Below, one piece after another: positions 45,395 through 55,163 of a stretch of DNA of 64,000 nt. The notes under the pieces were generated by a model, which was given only the letters and a program-made list of their open reading frames with translations, did no database searches and was not told the origin of the DNA. Both the position numbers and the translations under genes were made by a program. Source of the DNA: JANNNF01 sp040385825 (GTDB taxonomy: Bacteria; Pseudomonadota; Alphaproteobacteria; Rhodobacterales; Rhodobacteraceae). How positions within the stretch are numbered: position 1 is the stretch's first letter; every line of letters starts with the position of its first letter. Location: NCBI GenBank assembly GCA_040385825.1, contig JAZKGQ010000024.1:1-64000 (forward strand). Direction: 5' to 3'.

Positions 45395-46228
45395 ATGGAA
45401 TGGTTGACCGACTACAAGCTGCCTGTGGGCGAATATTCACAGGCCGTCGTAAAATGGCTTCAGGCCAACGCCAAGGGCGTGTTTGACGGCATCAACTGGC
45501 TGATGGACGGGGTGATCGAGGCCCTGCTCTGGGTGATGATCACCATTCCCGCCCCGGTGATGATCGCCATTCTTGTCGGGCTGACCTGGTATCTGCAACG
45601 CAAATGGCAACCGGTGCTGATCGTGCTGATCGGTTCCCTTTTCGTCCTGAACCAGGGCTATTGGGAAGCCACGATGGAAAGCATGACGCTGATCCTGCTG
45701 TCTTGTGCCACCTGCATGGCCATCGGGGTGCCCATCGGCATCAAGGCCGCCCATTCGCCGCGGTTCTTTTCCTTCATCCGTCCGATCCTTGATCTGATGC
45801 AGACGCTCCCCTCGTTCGTCTACCTGATTCCGGCCATCATCTTCTTTGGTCTGGGCATGGTGCCGGGCCTGATTTCCACCGTGATCTTCGTGCTGCCCGC
45901 CCCGATCCGCGCCACGCAACTGGGCATCTCGACCACCCCCGTCGCGCTGATCGAGGCCGCCACCGCCTTTGGGTCCACCCCGCGGCAGACGCTGTGGAAG
46001 GTGGAATTGCCCTGGGCGCTGCCGCAGATCATGGCGGGGCTGACGCAATCCATCATGCTGTCGCTGTCGATGGTGGTGATTGCCGCCATGGTCGGGGCCA
46101 ACGGCCTGGGCGTGCCGGTGCTGCGCGCCCTGGGATCATCCAACCCCAAACTCGGTTTTGAATCGGGTTTCGTCATTGTCGTGGTCGCCGTGATGCTGGA
46201 CCGCATGTTGAAGCTGGAGCGCCGCTGA
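45395..46228 (+). CDS. choW: Choline ABC transporter, permease
   Basis: A 277-aa inner-membrane permease of the ProW/OpuAB type with about six to seven membrane segments. The EAA-type motif region EAATAFGSTPRQTLWKVELP contacts ChoV. The stop overlaps the start of choV by one base, so the two are translationally coupled. Confidence 0.93.
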   Translation: MEWLTDYKLPVGEYSQAVVKWLQANAKGVFDGINWLMDGVIEALLWVMITIPAPVMIAILVGLTWYLQRKWQPVLIVLIGSLFVLNQGYWEATMESMTLILLSCATCMAIGVPIGIKAAHSPRFFSFIRPILDLMQTLPSFVYLIPAIIFFGLGMVPGLISTVIFVLPAPIRATQLGISTTPVALIEAATAFGSTPRQTLWKVELPWALPQIMAGLTQSIMLSLSMVVIAAMVGANGLGVPVLRALGSSNPKLGFESGFVIVVVAVMLDRMLKLERR

Positions 46229-47256
46229 TGACCCTTCCCGCCGTCGAATTTGACCGCGTTTCCATCGTGTTCGGTGACCATCCCGACCGCGCCCTGCCCT
46301 TGATGGACAAGGGCCAGTCCCGGTCCGAGGTGCAGCAGCAATGCGGCCAGATCCTGGGCGTGCATGAATGCTCGCTGACCGTCGCCACCGGCGAGATTCT
46401 GGTGCTGATGGGCCTGTCGGGGTCCGGCAAATCCACCCTTCTGCGCGGCGTCAACGCGCTGAACCCCGTGGTGCGCGGCGAGGTGCGGGTGTCGGATGGC
46501 GACAAGATGGTGTCCGTCACCAAGGCCGATCCCGAAACCCTGCGCAAACTGCGCCTGACCCGCATCGCCATGGTGTTTCAGCAGTTCGGCCTTCTGCCCT
46601 GGCGGTCGGTGCGCGAAAACGTGGGCCTGGGTCTGGAACTTGCAGGCCAGACCCCGGATCAACGCCGCGCCAAGGTCGAAGAGCAACTGGCGCTGGTGAA
46701 CCTGACGCAATGGGCCGACCGCAAGGTGGGCGAATTGTCTGGCGGCATGCAGCAACGCGTGGGCCTTGCCCGCGCCTTCGTGACCGACGCGCCGATCCTG
46801 CTGATGGATGAACCCTTCTCGGCGCTGGACCCGCTGATCCGGGCGCGGTTGCAGGACGAACTGCTTGATCTGCAAGCCAAACTCAAACGCACGATCATCT
46901 TCGTCAGCCACGATCTGGACGAGGCCTTCAAGCTGGGCAACCGCATCGCCCTGATGGAAGGCGGCCGCATCGTACAGATCGGCACCGCGCGCGACATCAT
47001 CGCCAATCCTGTGTCGGAATATGTCGCCGATTTCGTGGCCCATATGAACCCGCTGACCGTGCTGACCGCGCGCGATGTGATGGAACCGGGTGAAACCGGG
47101 GCCAGCCTGTCGGTCGATTGCGAAACCCCGGTCAAGACGGTGATGGAGGCCATGCGCGACGGTGCCGCCGAGATTGCCGTCACCGAAAACGGCGCGCGTG
47201 TCGGCGTGCTGCGGGCGGGCTATGTGATGGGCCGTCTGATCAACCCGCGGGGCTAA
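46228..47256 (+). CDS. choV: Choline ABC transporter, ATPase
   Basis: A 342-aa ATPase of the ProV/OpuAA type. Walker A is GLSGSGKST, the signature LSGGM in GELSGGMQQRVG, Walker B ILLMDEPFSALDP, and the H-loop is in FVSHDLDEA. The C-terminus after about residue 280 is a short single CBS-like regulatory segment rather than the pair found in many ProV proteins. It ends the choXWV operon. Confidence 0.94.
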   Translation: MTLPAVEFDRVSIVFGDHPDRALPLMDKGQSRSEVQQQCGQILGVHECSLTVATGEILVLMGLSGSGKSTLLRGVNALNPVVRGEVRVSDGDKMVSVTKADPETLRKLRLTRIAMVFQQFGLLPWRSVRENVGLGLELAGQTPDQRRAKVEEQLALVNLTQWADRKVGELSGGMQQRVGLARAFVTDAPILLMDEPFSALDPLIRARLQDELLDLQAKLKRTIIFVSHDLDEAFKLGNRIALMEGGRIVQIGTARDIIANPVSEYVADFVAHMNPLTVLTARDVMEPGETGASLSVDCETPVKTVMEAMRDGAAEIAVTENGARVGVLRAGYVMGRLINPRG

Positions 47257-47313
47257 GCCCCTAAAACTTATCTAAAATTTGCATCCTCTGTGCATAAGTA
47301 TCCCACGGGGGAA

Positions 47314-47362
47314 GAGTCATTGGCGGCCCGCCAATGACTCGGTGGGGGTGTGAAACCCCCAC
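47314..47362. repeat. Two-stem palindromic element in the choV-topA gap
   Basis: A perfect 13-base stem GAGTCATTGGCGG/CCGCCAATGACTC (47314-47326 and 47328-47340) with a single-base loop is followed immediately by a second stem GTGGGGGT/ACCCCCAC (47342-47349 and 47355-47362). It lies between convergent choV and topA and could fold in either transcript. The structure looks like a mobile or REP-type repeat rather than a simple terminator, because it lacks a T-run. Confidence 0.8.
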
Positions 47363-47386
47363 TCCTCCATCGGCAACCGTCGCGCC

Positions 47387-50131
47387 TTACTCCGAGGCGA
47401 CCTTCTTCACAACCGCCTTCTTCGCCGGGGCCTTCTTCACCGCTGCCGTCTTGGCAGGCACCTTCTTGGCAGGCGCTTTCTTGACAGCCGCTTTCGCAGC
47501 CGCAGGCTTGGCTGCCGCCTTCTTCGCCGGGGCCTTCTTGCCCTTGCCCGCCTTCTCGGCCACCAGAACAAGCGCCTCCTCCAGCGTCACTTCTTCCGGC
47601 ACCAATTCCTTCGGCAGGGTCGCATTGACCTTGCCCCACTTCACATACGGCCCGTAACGCCCCGGCATGACAGAGATTTCTCCGCCATCGGGATGCTCGC
47701 CCAGCACTTTCAACGGACCCGCCGCCGGGGCAGCGCCGCGCCGGCCGGCGGCTTTCAGCGCCAGAACCTCGACCGCGCGGTTCATGCCGATGGTGAACAC
47801 TTCCTCGACATCGGAAATATTCGCATAGGCCGACCCGTGTTTCACATAAGGCCCGAACCGCCCGATACCGGCCTCGACCAGCACGCCATCCTCGGGGTGC
47901 ATGCCCACCGGGCGCGGCAGGTTCAGCAGGTCCAGCGCGCGGTCCAGCGTGATGCTGTCCGGTCCCCAGCCTTTCGGCAGGCTGGCGCGGCCCGGTTTGG
48001 GCTGTTCTTCGGTCGCCTCGCCGCGCTGCACATAGGGGCCAAAACGGCCGGCCCGAACAGAGATTGGCAGGCCCGCGTCGTCCAGCCCAAGGATCTTGCC
48101 ATCGACCGACCCGCCTTCATCGCCGCCCGAAATGGGCCGGGTGTAACGGCATTCGGGATAGTTGCCGCAGCCGATGAAGGCCCCGCCCGACCGCGCGGTT
48201 TTCAGGTGCAGCCGCCCTGACCCGCAGGTCGGGCAGATGCGCGGGTCGGACCCATCCTCGCGCAGCGGGTACAGATGCGGCGACAGAAAATCATCAATCT
48301 TTTCCAGCACTTCACTGATCCGCAGATCCGCCGTCTCGGCAATCGCCGCCGAGAAATCGCGCCAGAACCGGGCCAGCACGTCCTTGTAATTGCGCTCCCC
48401 TGCCGACACGTCGTCAAGCTGGGTTTCCAGATCGGCGGTGAAGTCATATTCCACGTAACGGCGGAAAAAGTTGGTCAGAAACGCCGTGACCAGCCGCCCC
48501 TTGTCTTCTGGGAACAGGCGGTTCTTGTCCTTGCGGACATATTCGCGGTCCTGAATCGTGGTGATCACGCTTGCATAGGTGGACGGGCGCCCGATGCCCA
48601 GTTCTTCCATCCGCTTGACCAGCGTGGCCTCGGAATAGCGGGCGGGCGGTTGAGTGTGGCTCTGGCTGGCCATCACCGCGCCATCCGGGCTGATCACGGC
48701 TGTCTTCAGGCGCCGCAGCGCGGGCTTTCCGGCCTCGATCAGGTCGAAATCATCCTTGTCCGCCGTTGCGGCCTCTTTGGAAAACGCGGCCTCGAAGGCG
48801 CCTTTGCGCGGGGTGGCGGGTTCGCCCTGCATGATCTGCGGCAGGCGGGCATCCTCGCCTTCCTCGTCGTCACGGCCTTCCTCGTAAACCTTGAGAAAGC
48901 CGTCGAACAGCACCACTTGCCCCGTGGCACGCAAGATCACCTGCCCGTCCGGGCTGGCGACATCGACGGTGGTGCGTTCCATCCGGGCGGCGGCCATCTG
49001 GCTGGCAATGGTGCGTTTCCAGATCAGATCGTACAATTTCCGCTGGTCGGCCTCGGTCAGGCGCAGGCTTTCGGGCGCTGCCGACATTTCGGTCGGGCGG
49101 ATACATTCATGCGCTTCCTGCGCGTTTTTCGCCTTGTTCTTGTACATGCGCGGCGCGTCGGGCACATAGGCCGCCCCGAAGCGGTCCTTGATTTCCGCCC
49201 GCGCCGCCATCACCGCCTCGGGGGCCATGTCGATGCCGTCGGTCCGCATATAGGTGATGTGCCCGGCCTCATACAGCCGCTGCGCGGCCGACATGCAGAC
49301 CTTGGCCCCCATGCCGAACTTGCGGCTGGCCTCTTGTTGCAGGGTCGAGGTCATGAAGGGCGCCGACGGGTTGCGCGAGGCGGGCTTGGCCTCGACCGAC
49401 TGCACCGCCAATGTTCGGGAAGTGACAGCCTGCACCGCCAATTCCGCCGCAGCGGCGGTCGGAATGTCGAATTTGTCCAGCTTCTTGCCGCCAAGGCTGA
49501 TCAGCCGAGCCTCAAAATCCTGCCCCCGTGGCGTGGTCAGCGTGGCCGCGACCGACCAGAATTCGCGGGCGCGGAAGGCCTCTATCTCCATTTCCCGCTC
49601 GACGATCAGGCGCAGGCACACCGACTGCACCCGCCCTGCCGACCGCGACCCCGGCAGCTTGCGCCACAGCACAGGCGACAGGGTGAACCCCACCAGATAA
49701 TCCAGCGCGCGCCGCGCGAGGTAGGCGTCCACCAGCGGCTGGTCCACCTGACGCGGATGCTTCATGGCTTCGGTCACCGCGTCCTTGGTGATGGCGTTGA
49801 ACGTCACGCGGCTGACGGTCTTGCCCTTCTTCAGGCTGCTGGCCAGCGTTTCCTGCAAGTGCCAGGAAATTGCCTCGCCCTCACGGTCGGGGTCGGTCGC
49901 GAGGATCAGCTCGTTGTCGGTTTTCAGCGCCTCGGTGATGGCGCGAATGTGTTTCTTGCTGTCGGCGGCCACTTCCCAGGTCATGCCGAAATCATTCTCG
50001 GTATCGACCGACCCATCCTTGGCGGGCAGGTCGCGCACATGGCCGTAGGATGCCAGAACGGTGTAGTTCGACCCCAGATACTTGTTGATTGTCTTGGCCT
50101 TGGCCGGAGATTCGACAACGACAACTGGCAT
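47387..50131 (-). CDS. topA: DNA topoisomerase I (type IA)
   Basis: A 914-aa enzyme relaxing negative supercoils. The N-terminal TOPRIM domain carries VVESPAKAKTI and the acidic TDPDREGEAI. The active-site Tyr lies in ITYMRTDGID, and a four-cysteine zinc ribbon follows (CPTC...CGNYPEC). It ends in several topo C-terminal repeats (GRFGPYVQRG, GRYGPYVKWG) and a Lys/Ala/Pro-rich tail of about 55 residues resembling histone H1. The start at 50131 gives the usual opening MPVVVVESPAKAKT; the frame continues upstream but without conserved sequence. It lies 85 bases downstream of dprA on the same strand. Confidence 0.95.
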   Translation of the reverse strand: MPVVVVESPAKAKTINKYLGSNYTVLASYGHVRDLPAKDGSVDTENDFGMTWEVAADSKKHIRAITEALKTDNELILATDPDREGEAISWHLQETLASSLKKGKTVSRVTFNAITKDAVTEAMKHPRQVDQPLVDAYLARRALDYLVGFTLSPVLWRKLPGSRSAGRVQSVCLRLIVEREMEIEAFRAREFWSVAATLTTPRGQDFEARLISLGGKKLDKFDIPTAAAAELAVQAVTSRTLAVQSVEAKPASRNPSAPFMTSTLQQEASRKFGMGAKVCMSAAQRLYEAGHITYMRTDGIDMAPEAVMAARAEIKDRFGAAYVPDAPRMYKNKAKNAQEAHECIRPTEMSAAPESLRLTEADQRKLYDLIWKRTIASQMAAARMERTTVDVASPDGQVILRATGQVVLFDGFLKVYEEGRDDEEGEDARLPQIMQGEPATPRKGAFEAAFSKEAATADKDDFDLIEAGKPALRRLKTAVISPDGAVMASQSHTQPPARYSEATLVKRMEELGIGRPSTYASVITTIQDREYVRKDKNRLFPEDKGRLVTAFLTNFFRRYVEYDFTADLETQLDDVSAGERNYKDVLARFWRDFSAAIAETADLRISEVLEKIDDFLSPHLYPLREDGSDPRICPTCGSGRLHLKTARSGGAFIGCGNYPECRYTRPISGGDEGGSVDGKILGLDDAGLPISVRAGRFGPYVQRGEATEEQPKPGRASLPKGWGPDSITLDRALDLLNLPRPVGMHPEDGVLVEAGIGRFGPYVKHGSAYANISDVEEVFTIGMNRAVEVLALKAAGRRGAAPAAGPLKVLGEHPDGGEISVMPGRYGPYVKWGKVNATLPKELVPEEVTLEEALVLVAEKAGKGKKAPAKKAAAKPAAAKAAVKKAPAKKVPAKTAAVKKAPAKKAVVKKVASE

Positions 50132-50216
50132 GAAATTCCCTGACCTATCCGCCTGTACAACAGCGCGGCAAGATGGGGCGCAAGCGACAGGATTGTCAAC
50201 CGGGACCGTGCGGCTT

Positions 50217-51344
50217 TTACAGCCGCGACAAAAGGCCCCCGGCCTGCCGTTCGATCTTGCCTTCCAGTTCCAGCGCCAGCAATTCCTGCGCAATCTGCGC
50301 TGGCGGCACCCCCAGATCCCGGATCAACTGATCCTCGGCCAGCGGGCTGGGGCCAAGGCGGGCCAGGATCATGCCATGGACGGCAGCCATATCGCCCAAG
50401 CTGCGGCGGGCGGGCACCGGGCCGGGCAAGGGGGGCAGGTCGGCCACCGGGGCGTCGCGAGGGGCAGTTCCGCCAACTGCCTCGACCACATCCGCAGCAC
50501 TGCGCACCAGCAGCGCGCCATCGCGGATCAGCATGTTGCAGCCCGCCGCGCGTGCATCAAACGGGTGGCCCGGCACCGCCATAACCTCGCGCCCCTGATC
50601 GAGCGCGTTCTTCGCGGTGATCAGACTGCCCGACCGGGCCGCCGCCTCGACCACCACCACCGCCCGCGCAAGGCCCGAGACGATGCGGTTGCGCTGCGGG
50701 AAATGCCGCGCCTGCGGGTCCATCCCCATCGGCTGTTCCGAGATGCGGCAGCCCATGCTGGCAATTTTTGCTGCCAGAGCCGCATTTTCCAGCGGGTAGA
50801 TCACATCCACCCCGCCCGCCTGCACCGCCACGGTGCCGGTGGCCAGCGTTGCCTCATGCGCCTCGGCATCAATGCCGCGCGCAAGGCCGGACACCACCAC
50901 AAACCCCGCGCCCGCCACCCCTTCGGCCAGCCTGCGCGCCATGCGCAGCCCAAGCGACGACGCATTGCGCGCCCCCACCATGGCCACCATCGGGCGATTC
51001 AGCAGCGCCACATTGCCCTGCGCCCACAGCACCGGCGGCGCGTCGGGCAGATCGCGCAGCGCCTGCGGGTAATCGGCATCGTCACAGCACAAAAGCTGCG
51101 CCCCCGCGATGCGGCCCTGGGCCATCTCGGCCCGCGCCACCTCGACCGGGCAGACGGCATAGCCATCGATCCCCGCCGCCTGTGCGATGCCCGGCAAGGC
51201 CAGCAGCGCCGCCGCCGCCGATCCGTGTTCCGCCATCAGCCGGTGGAACGTCACCGCCCCCACCCGGCGCGAGCGGATCAGGCGCAGCCAGTCCAGCCGC
51301 ACAGCCGCATCCGCCCCGGCCCTGATCTGCCCATCCGCCATCAT
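50217..51344 (-). CDS. dprA: DNA processing protein DprA (Smf)
   Basis: A 375-aa protein that loads RecA on incoming single-stranded DNA during natural transformation. It has the Rossmann core: AMVGARNASSLGLRMAR, SGLARGIDAEAHEATL, then the conserved PxRNRIVSGLA-type motif (FPQRNRIVSGLA). A C-terminal winged-helix-like domain (EDQLIRDLGVPPAQIAQELL) closes it. The ATG at 51344 was chosen; an ATG 8 codons upstream is also possible. It is adjacent to topA. Confidence 0.9.
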   Translation of the reverse strand: MMADGQIRAGADAAVRLDWLRLIRSRRVGAVTFHRLMAEHGSAAAALLALPGIAQAAGIDGYAVCPVEVARAEMAQGRIAGAQLLCCDDADYPQALRDLPDAPPVLWAQGNVALLNRPMVAMVGARNASSLGLRMARRLAEGVAGAGFVVVSGLARGIDAEAHEATLATGTVAVQAGGVDVIYPLENAALAAKIASMGCRISEQPMGMDPQARHFPQRNRIVSGLARAVVVVEAAARSGSLITAKNALDQGREVMAVPGHPFDARAAGCNMLIRDGALLVRSAADVVEAVGGTAPRDAPVADLPPLPGPVPARRSLGDMAAVHGMILARLGPSPLAEDQLIRDLGVPPAQIAQELLALELEGKIERQAGGLLSRL

Positions 51345-51506
51345 CGCGCCCCACACACAGTGCCGCATGATTCGCAGCCTGCACCGCGCAGAGTTAACAA
51401 AAGCTGAATCGCCCCCCGGCATCTGTGATCGGGAACCAACGGCAATCAGGCTGCGTTTATCAGGCAGACCACCTCTGGCGACCCCGCCGCAAACAGGAGC
51501 CTTTCC

Positions 51507-52010
51507 ATGTTCAAGACATTCACTCTGCCCCGCGTTGTTGCAACCAGCCTGCTGGTGCTGATGCCCATGGCCGCCATGGCCGCCCCGATCATGGTGAAAT
51601 CGGTCGAGGTTGACGTGGCCCTGGCCGATGTCACCAACACCACCGCGGCGGCCCGCTTTGCCAACCTGAAGCCCGATCTGGAAAATGCCATCGCCACCCG
51701 TCTGGTGGACCGGACCGATGCCGAAAACGGTGCCAAGATCATGATTGATATTTCGGAACTGGAACTGAGCAACGGCTTTACCGATGTGTTCAACCTGGCC
51801 GACACCAAGCTGGACGGCGTGGTGCAGATCGTGGGCACCGCCGAAAACCCGCTGACCACGCGCTATGAACTGAAGGTCGATGTGAACACCGCCATGGTGT
51901 ATTTCCCCGAAGGCACCGACATGGCCAGCCTGCCCGCCGACAGCGCGGTGTACTACGACGCGGCCATTGCGGCCTTTGCCGACAATGTGGTCAAGAAACT
52001 TGACGAGTAA
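51507..52010 (+). CDS. Exported protein of unknown function
   Basis: A 167-aa protein with a clear signal peptide ending MAAMA before APIMVKSVEVD. The mature part is a compact mixed domain (VALADVTNTTAAARFANLK, KIMIDISELEL, LDGVVQIVG) with no cysteine, lipobox or known catalytic motif. It is probably periplasmic. It has a ribosome site AGGAG before ATG and stands alone between dprA and the aminotransferase gene. I do not recognise the family. Confidence 0.72.
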   Translation: MFKTFTLPRVVATSLLVLMPMAAMAAPIMVKSVEVDVALADVTNTTAAARFANLKPDLENAIATRLVDRTDAENGAKIMIDISELELSNGFTDVFNLADTKLDGVVQIVGTAENPLTTRYELKVDVNTAMVYFPEGTDMASLPADSAVYYDAAIAAFADNVVKKLDE

Positions 52011-52109
52011 GACCACATTCGCCCGTTGAACCGGGCCGCGAAGTTTGATCAAATAGGGCGCAGCAATGCGCCCTGTTTTCGTGTGGCGCCGGATCAACGG
52101 AGCAAACCC

Positions 52110-53387
52110 ATGCTGAACGCCGATGTCGCCAAACGCCGTGACGATGCCATTTCCCGCGGCGTCGGCATGATGACGCAGATCTACGCCGATCGCGCCCTGA
52201 ATTCCGAGGTCTGGGATATAGAGGGCAACCGCTACATCGACTTTGCCGCCGGCATTGCGGTGGTCAACACCGGCCATTGCCACCCGCGCGTCATGGCGGC
52301 TGTGGCGCATCAGATGACCAAATTCACCCATACCTGCCATCAGGTGCTGCCCTATGAACCCTATATCCGGCTGGCCGAACGGCTGAATGCCGCCATTCCC
52401 GGCGATTTCGCCAAGAAGACCATCTTCGTGACGACCGGCGCCGAAGCGGTGGAAAACGCCATCAAGATCGCCCGCATCGCCACGGGCCGCCCCGGCGTGA
52501 TCGCCTTTGGCGGGGCCTTCCATGGCCGGACCTTCATGGGCATGTCGCTGACCGGCAAGGTCGAACCCTACAAGAAGGGCTTTGGCGCGATGATGCCGGA
52601 TGTCTGGCATGTGCCCTTCCCGCAGGATGTGCATGGCATCACCACCGCCGACGCGATGGCGGGCATCACCAAGCTGTTCAAGAACGACCTTGATCCGGGC
52701 CGGGTCGCGGCGATCATCTTTGAACCCGTGCAGGGCGAAGGCGGTTTCTACCCCGCGCCCGCCGATCTGGTCCGCGCCATCCGCAAGCTGTGTGACGAAC
52801 ATGGCATCGTGATGATCGCCGACGAGGTGCAGACCGGCTTTGCCCGCACCGGCAACATGTTCGCGATGGAAGGCTACGGCGTGGCCGCCGACCTGACCAC
52901 GATGGCCAAGGGTCTGGCAGGGGGGCTGCCGCTGGCCGCCGTGACGGGCCGGGCAGACCTGATGGATGCCGCCCATCCGGGCGGTCTGGGCGGCACCTAT
53001 GGCGGCAATCCGTTGGGGATCGCCGCGGCCAATGCCGTGCTCGACGTGATCGAGGATGAAGACCTTTGTGGCCGCGCCAACGAACTGGGCAGCCGCCTGA
53101 AGCAGCGGCTGGAATCCATCCGCGCCACGACGCCCGAGATCGTCGACATCCGTGGTCCGGGCTTCATGGTCGCGGTGGAATTTGCCAACCCCGCCACGCA
53201 TGAACCCGACGCAGGCTATACCAACCGCGTGCGGCTGGAGGCGTTGAAGCGCGGGCTGATCCTGCTGACCTGCGGCGTCTATGGCAATGTGGTGCGCTTT
53301 CTGGCGCCGATCACCATTCCCGACGCGCATTTCGCCGAGGCGATGGATATTCTTGAGGCATCGGTGGCCGCAGCCCGCACGGCCTGA
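52110..53387 (+). CDS. gabT: 4-aminobutyrate / class III PLP aminotransferase
   Basis: A 425-aa class III aminotransferase. The PLP lysine lies in MAKGLAGGLPL, the cofactor Asp in MIADEVQTGFARTG, and GAEAVENAIKIAR and AFHGRTFMGMSLTGK are typical of GabT. The length and these motifs favour 4-aminobutyrate:2-oxoglutarate aminotransferase. No succinate semialdehyde dehydrogenase gene is adjacent, so the substrate could be another omega-amino acid. The start at 52110 follows CGGAG. Confidence 0.87.
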   Translation: MLNADVAKRRDDAISRGVGMMTQIYADRALNSEVWDIEGNRYIDFAAGIAVVNTGHCHPRVMAAVAHQMTKFTHTCHQVLPYEPYIRLAERLNAAIPGDFAKKTIFVTTGAEAVENAIKIARIATGRPGVIAFGGAFHGRTFMGMSLTGKVEPYKKGFGAMMPDVWHVPFPQDVHGITTADAMAGITKLFKNDLDPGRVAAIIFEPVQGEGGFYPAPADLVRAIRKLCDEHGIVMIADEVQTGFARTGNMFAMEGYGVAADLTTMAKGLAGGLPLAAVTGRADLMDAAHPGGLGGTYGGNPLGIAAANAVLDVIEDEDLCGRANELGSRLKQRLESIRATTPEIVDIRGPGFMVAVEFANPATHEPDAGYTNRVRLEALKRGLILLTCGVYGNVVRFLAPITIPDAHFAEAMDILEASVAAARTA

Positions 53388-53542
53388 CCCCTGCAATGCG
53401 GCCAAAGGCAGGGACGCCCCTGCCTTTTGGCCCACCCTCCTGCATAAGCAGTCGGCGGCGCGGGCCGGAACTTATTTTCGGGCCGGATGGAACATTTTGC
53501 GTCCTGAGGCGTTTTCATCTGCAATCAACAGATGAGGCTGCC

Positions 53543-53803
53543 ATGAACAAATTCCTGATCGCTCTCCCGATCCTTGCCCTGACCCTTGCGGGCTGCCAGA
53601 CCGCCGAACAGAACGCCGTCGCCGGCGGGCTTGGCGGCGCGGCCATAGGTGCTGCAGTGTCCAATGATGATGACCGCCTGACCGGTGCCCTGGTGGGGGC
53701 CGCTGTTGGCGTCGCCGGGTCGACCTTCGTGCGCCCGACCGGCACCGCAGGTCGCTGCTACTATCGCAACTCGGCCGGCCAGCAGTACATCGCGGCCTGC
53801 TGA
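53543..53803 (+). CDS. Glycine-zipper lipoprotein, second small copy
   Basis: An 86-aa protein. Signal peptide MNKFLIALPILALTLAGC with the lipidated Cys at residue 18, then a glycine-zipper stretch (GGLGGAAIGAAVSND, GALVGAAVGVAGS) and a C-terminus RCYYRNSAGQQYIAAC. It resembles the 33385 lipoprotein in layout. Probably outer-membrane bound. Convergent with glmM. Confidence 0.82.
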   Translation: MNKFLIALPILALTLAGCQTAEQNAVAGGLGGAAIGAAVSNDDDRLTGALVGAAVGVAGSTFVRPTGTAGRCYYRNSAGQQYIAAC

Positions 53804-53809
53804 CAGGTC

Positions 53810-53835
53810 AGAGGCGGCGTTACACCGCCGCCTCT
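53810..53835. terminator. Hairpin in the convergent lipoprotein-glmM junction
   Basis: AGAGGCGGCG (53810-53819) pairs with CGCCGCCTCT (53826-53835), and the loop carries the glmM stop codon. It can fold on both strands, but no T-run follows, so bidirectional termination is likely but not certain. Confidence 0.5.
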
Positions 53836-55163
53836 ACCGCCCCCACGATCTGGTTCACCACATCGTGCAGCATTGCCTCGTCCTCGCATTCGGCCATCAC
53901 CCGGATCAGCGGTTCGGTGCCGGACTTGCGGATCAGGATACGGCCCTTGCCCTTGATGCGGTCGGTGTTGGCCTTGATCACCGCCTGCACGGCATCGGCC
54001 TCCAGCGGAGCCTTGCCCGCCGCAAAGCGCACATTCTTCAACATCTGCGGCACGGTTTCAAAACTGCGTGACAGATCGGCCGCCGTTTTGCCCGTGCGCA
54101 CCATTTCCGCCAGAAATTGCAGACCCGCGATCAACCCGTCGCCAGTGGTGGCATAATCGGTCATCACGATATGGCCCGACTGTTCGCCCCCAAGGTTCCA
54201 GCCGCCGCGCCGCATCGCCTCGACCACATAGCGGTCGCCCACAGCGGTACGTTCAAGGTTCAGCCCGCGCGCGTTCAGAAACCGTTCCAGCCCCAGGTTG
54301 GACATGACGGTGGCAACCAGCGTGTTGCCGCGCAGCCGGTCGTCCTCGGCCCAGCGGGCGGCGAACAGCGCCATGATCTGGTCCCCGTCCGCAACCCGGC
54401 CCGCCGCATCCAGGATCATCACCCGGTCGGCATCGCCGTCCAGACAGATGCCGACATGCGCGCCGTGCATCACCACGGCTTCGGCCGCGGTTTCGGTATG
54501 GGTCGACCCCACCCGGTCGTTGATATTGGTGCCATTGGGGGTCACGCCCACGGCAATGACCTCGGCCCCCAGTTCCCACAGCACCTCGGGGGCGGCCTTG
54601 TAGGCAGCCCCGTTGGCGCAGTCGATCACCACCTTCAACCCGTCCAGCCGCACCCCTGCCGGAAAGCTGGTCTTGACGAATTCCTGATAGCGGCCCCGGC
54701 CATCCTCGATCCGCTTGGCGCGACCGATGTTTTCGGGCTTGGCAGGGATGATCTCCTCGCCCAGCATCGCCTCGATCTCGGCCTCGGCGGCATCCGACAG
54801 CTTGAACCCGTCGGGGCCGAAGAACTTGATGCCGTTGTCCTGATGCGGGTTGTGGCTGGCCGAAATCATCACCCCCACATCGGCGCGCATGCTGCGCGTC
54901 AGATAGCCCACCGCCGGGGTGGGCACCGGGCCAAGCAGCAACACGTTCATGCCGGTGCTGGTCAGCCCTGCCGTCAGCGCGTTTTCCAGCATGTAGCCCG
55001 ACAGCCGCGTGTCCTTGCCGATCACCACCCGGTGCGCGGCAGTCCCGTCGCGGCGAAAGAACCGGCCCGCCGCAGCGCCCAGTTTCAACGCGACCTCAGC
55101 GGTCATCGGGTAGGTGTTCGCCCTGCCCCGCACGCCATCGGTGCCAAAAAGTTTGCGTGTCAT
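53820..55163 (-). CDS. glmM: Phosphoglucosamine mutase
   Basis: A 447-aa enzyme converting glucosamine-6-phosphate to glucosamine-1-phosphate for UDP-GlcNAc synthesis (peptidoglycan, lipopolysaccharide). The start KLFGTDGVRGRAN is typical. The phosphoserine lies in MISASHNPHQDNGIK, metal binding is CLDGDADRVMI, and the C-terminal RKSGTEPLIRVM binds the phosphate. The start at 55163 is the family start. It overlaps folP by 4 bases (55160-55163). Confidence 0.96.
   Translation of the reverse strand: MTRKLFGTDGVRGRANTYPMTAEVALKLGAAAGRFFRRDGTAAHRVVIGKDTRLSGYMLENALTAGLTSTGMNVLLLGPVPTPAVGYLTRSMRADVGVMISASHNPHQDNGIKFFGPDGFKLSDAAEAEIEAMLGEEIIPAKPENIGRAKRIEDGRGRYQEFVKTSFPAGVRLDGLKVVIDCANGAAYKAAPEVLWELGAEVIAVGVTPNGTNINDRVGSTHTETAAEAVVMHGAHVGICLDGDADRVMILDAAGRVADGDQIMALFAARWAEDDRLRGNTLVATVMSNLGLERFLNARGLNLERTAVGDRYVVEAMRRGGWNLGGEQSGHIVMTDYATTGDGLIAGLQFLAEMVRTGKTAADLSRSFETVPQMLKNVRFAAGKAPLEADAVQAVIKANTDRIKGKGRILIRKSGTEPLIRVMAECEDEAMLHDVVNQIVGAVEAAV

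Noticed and set aside
51345..53435. Upstream extension of the dprA frame to 1072 codons
   Set aside because: The extension runs antisense through the exported-protein and aminotransferase genes; the DprA family start is near 51344.
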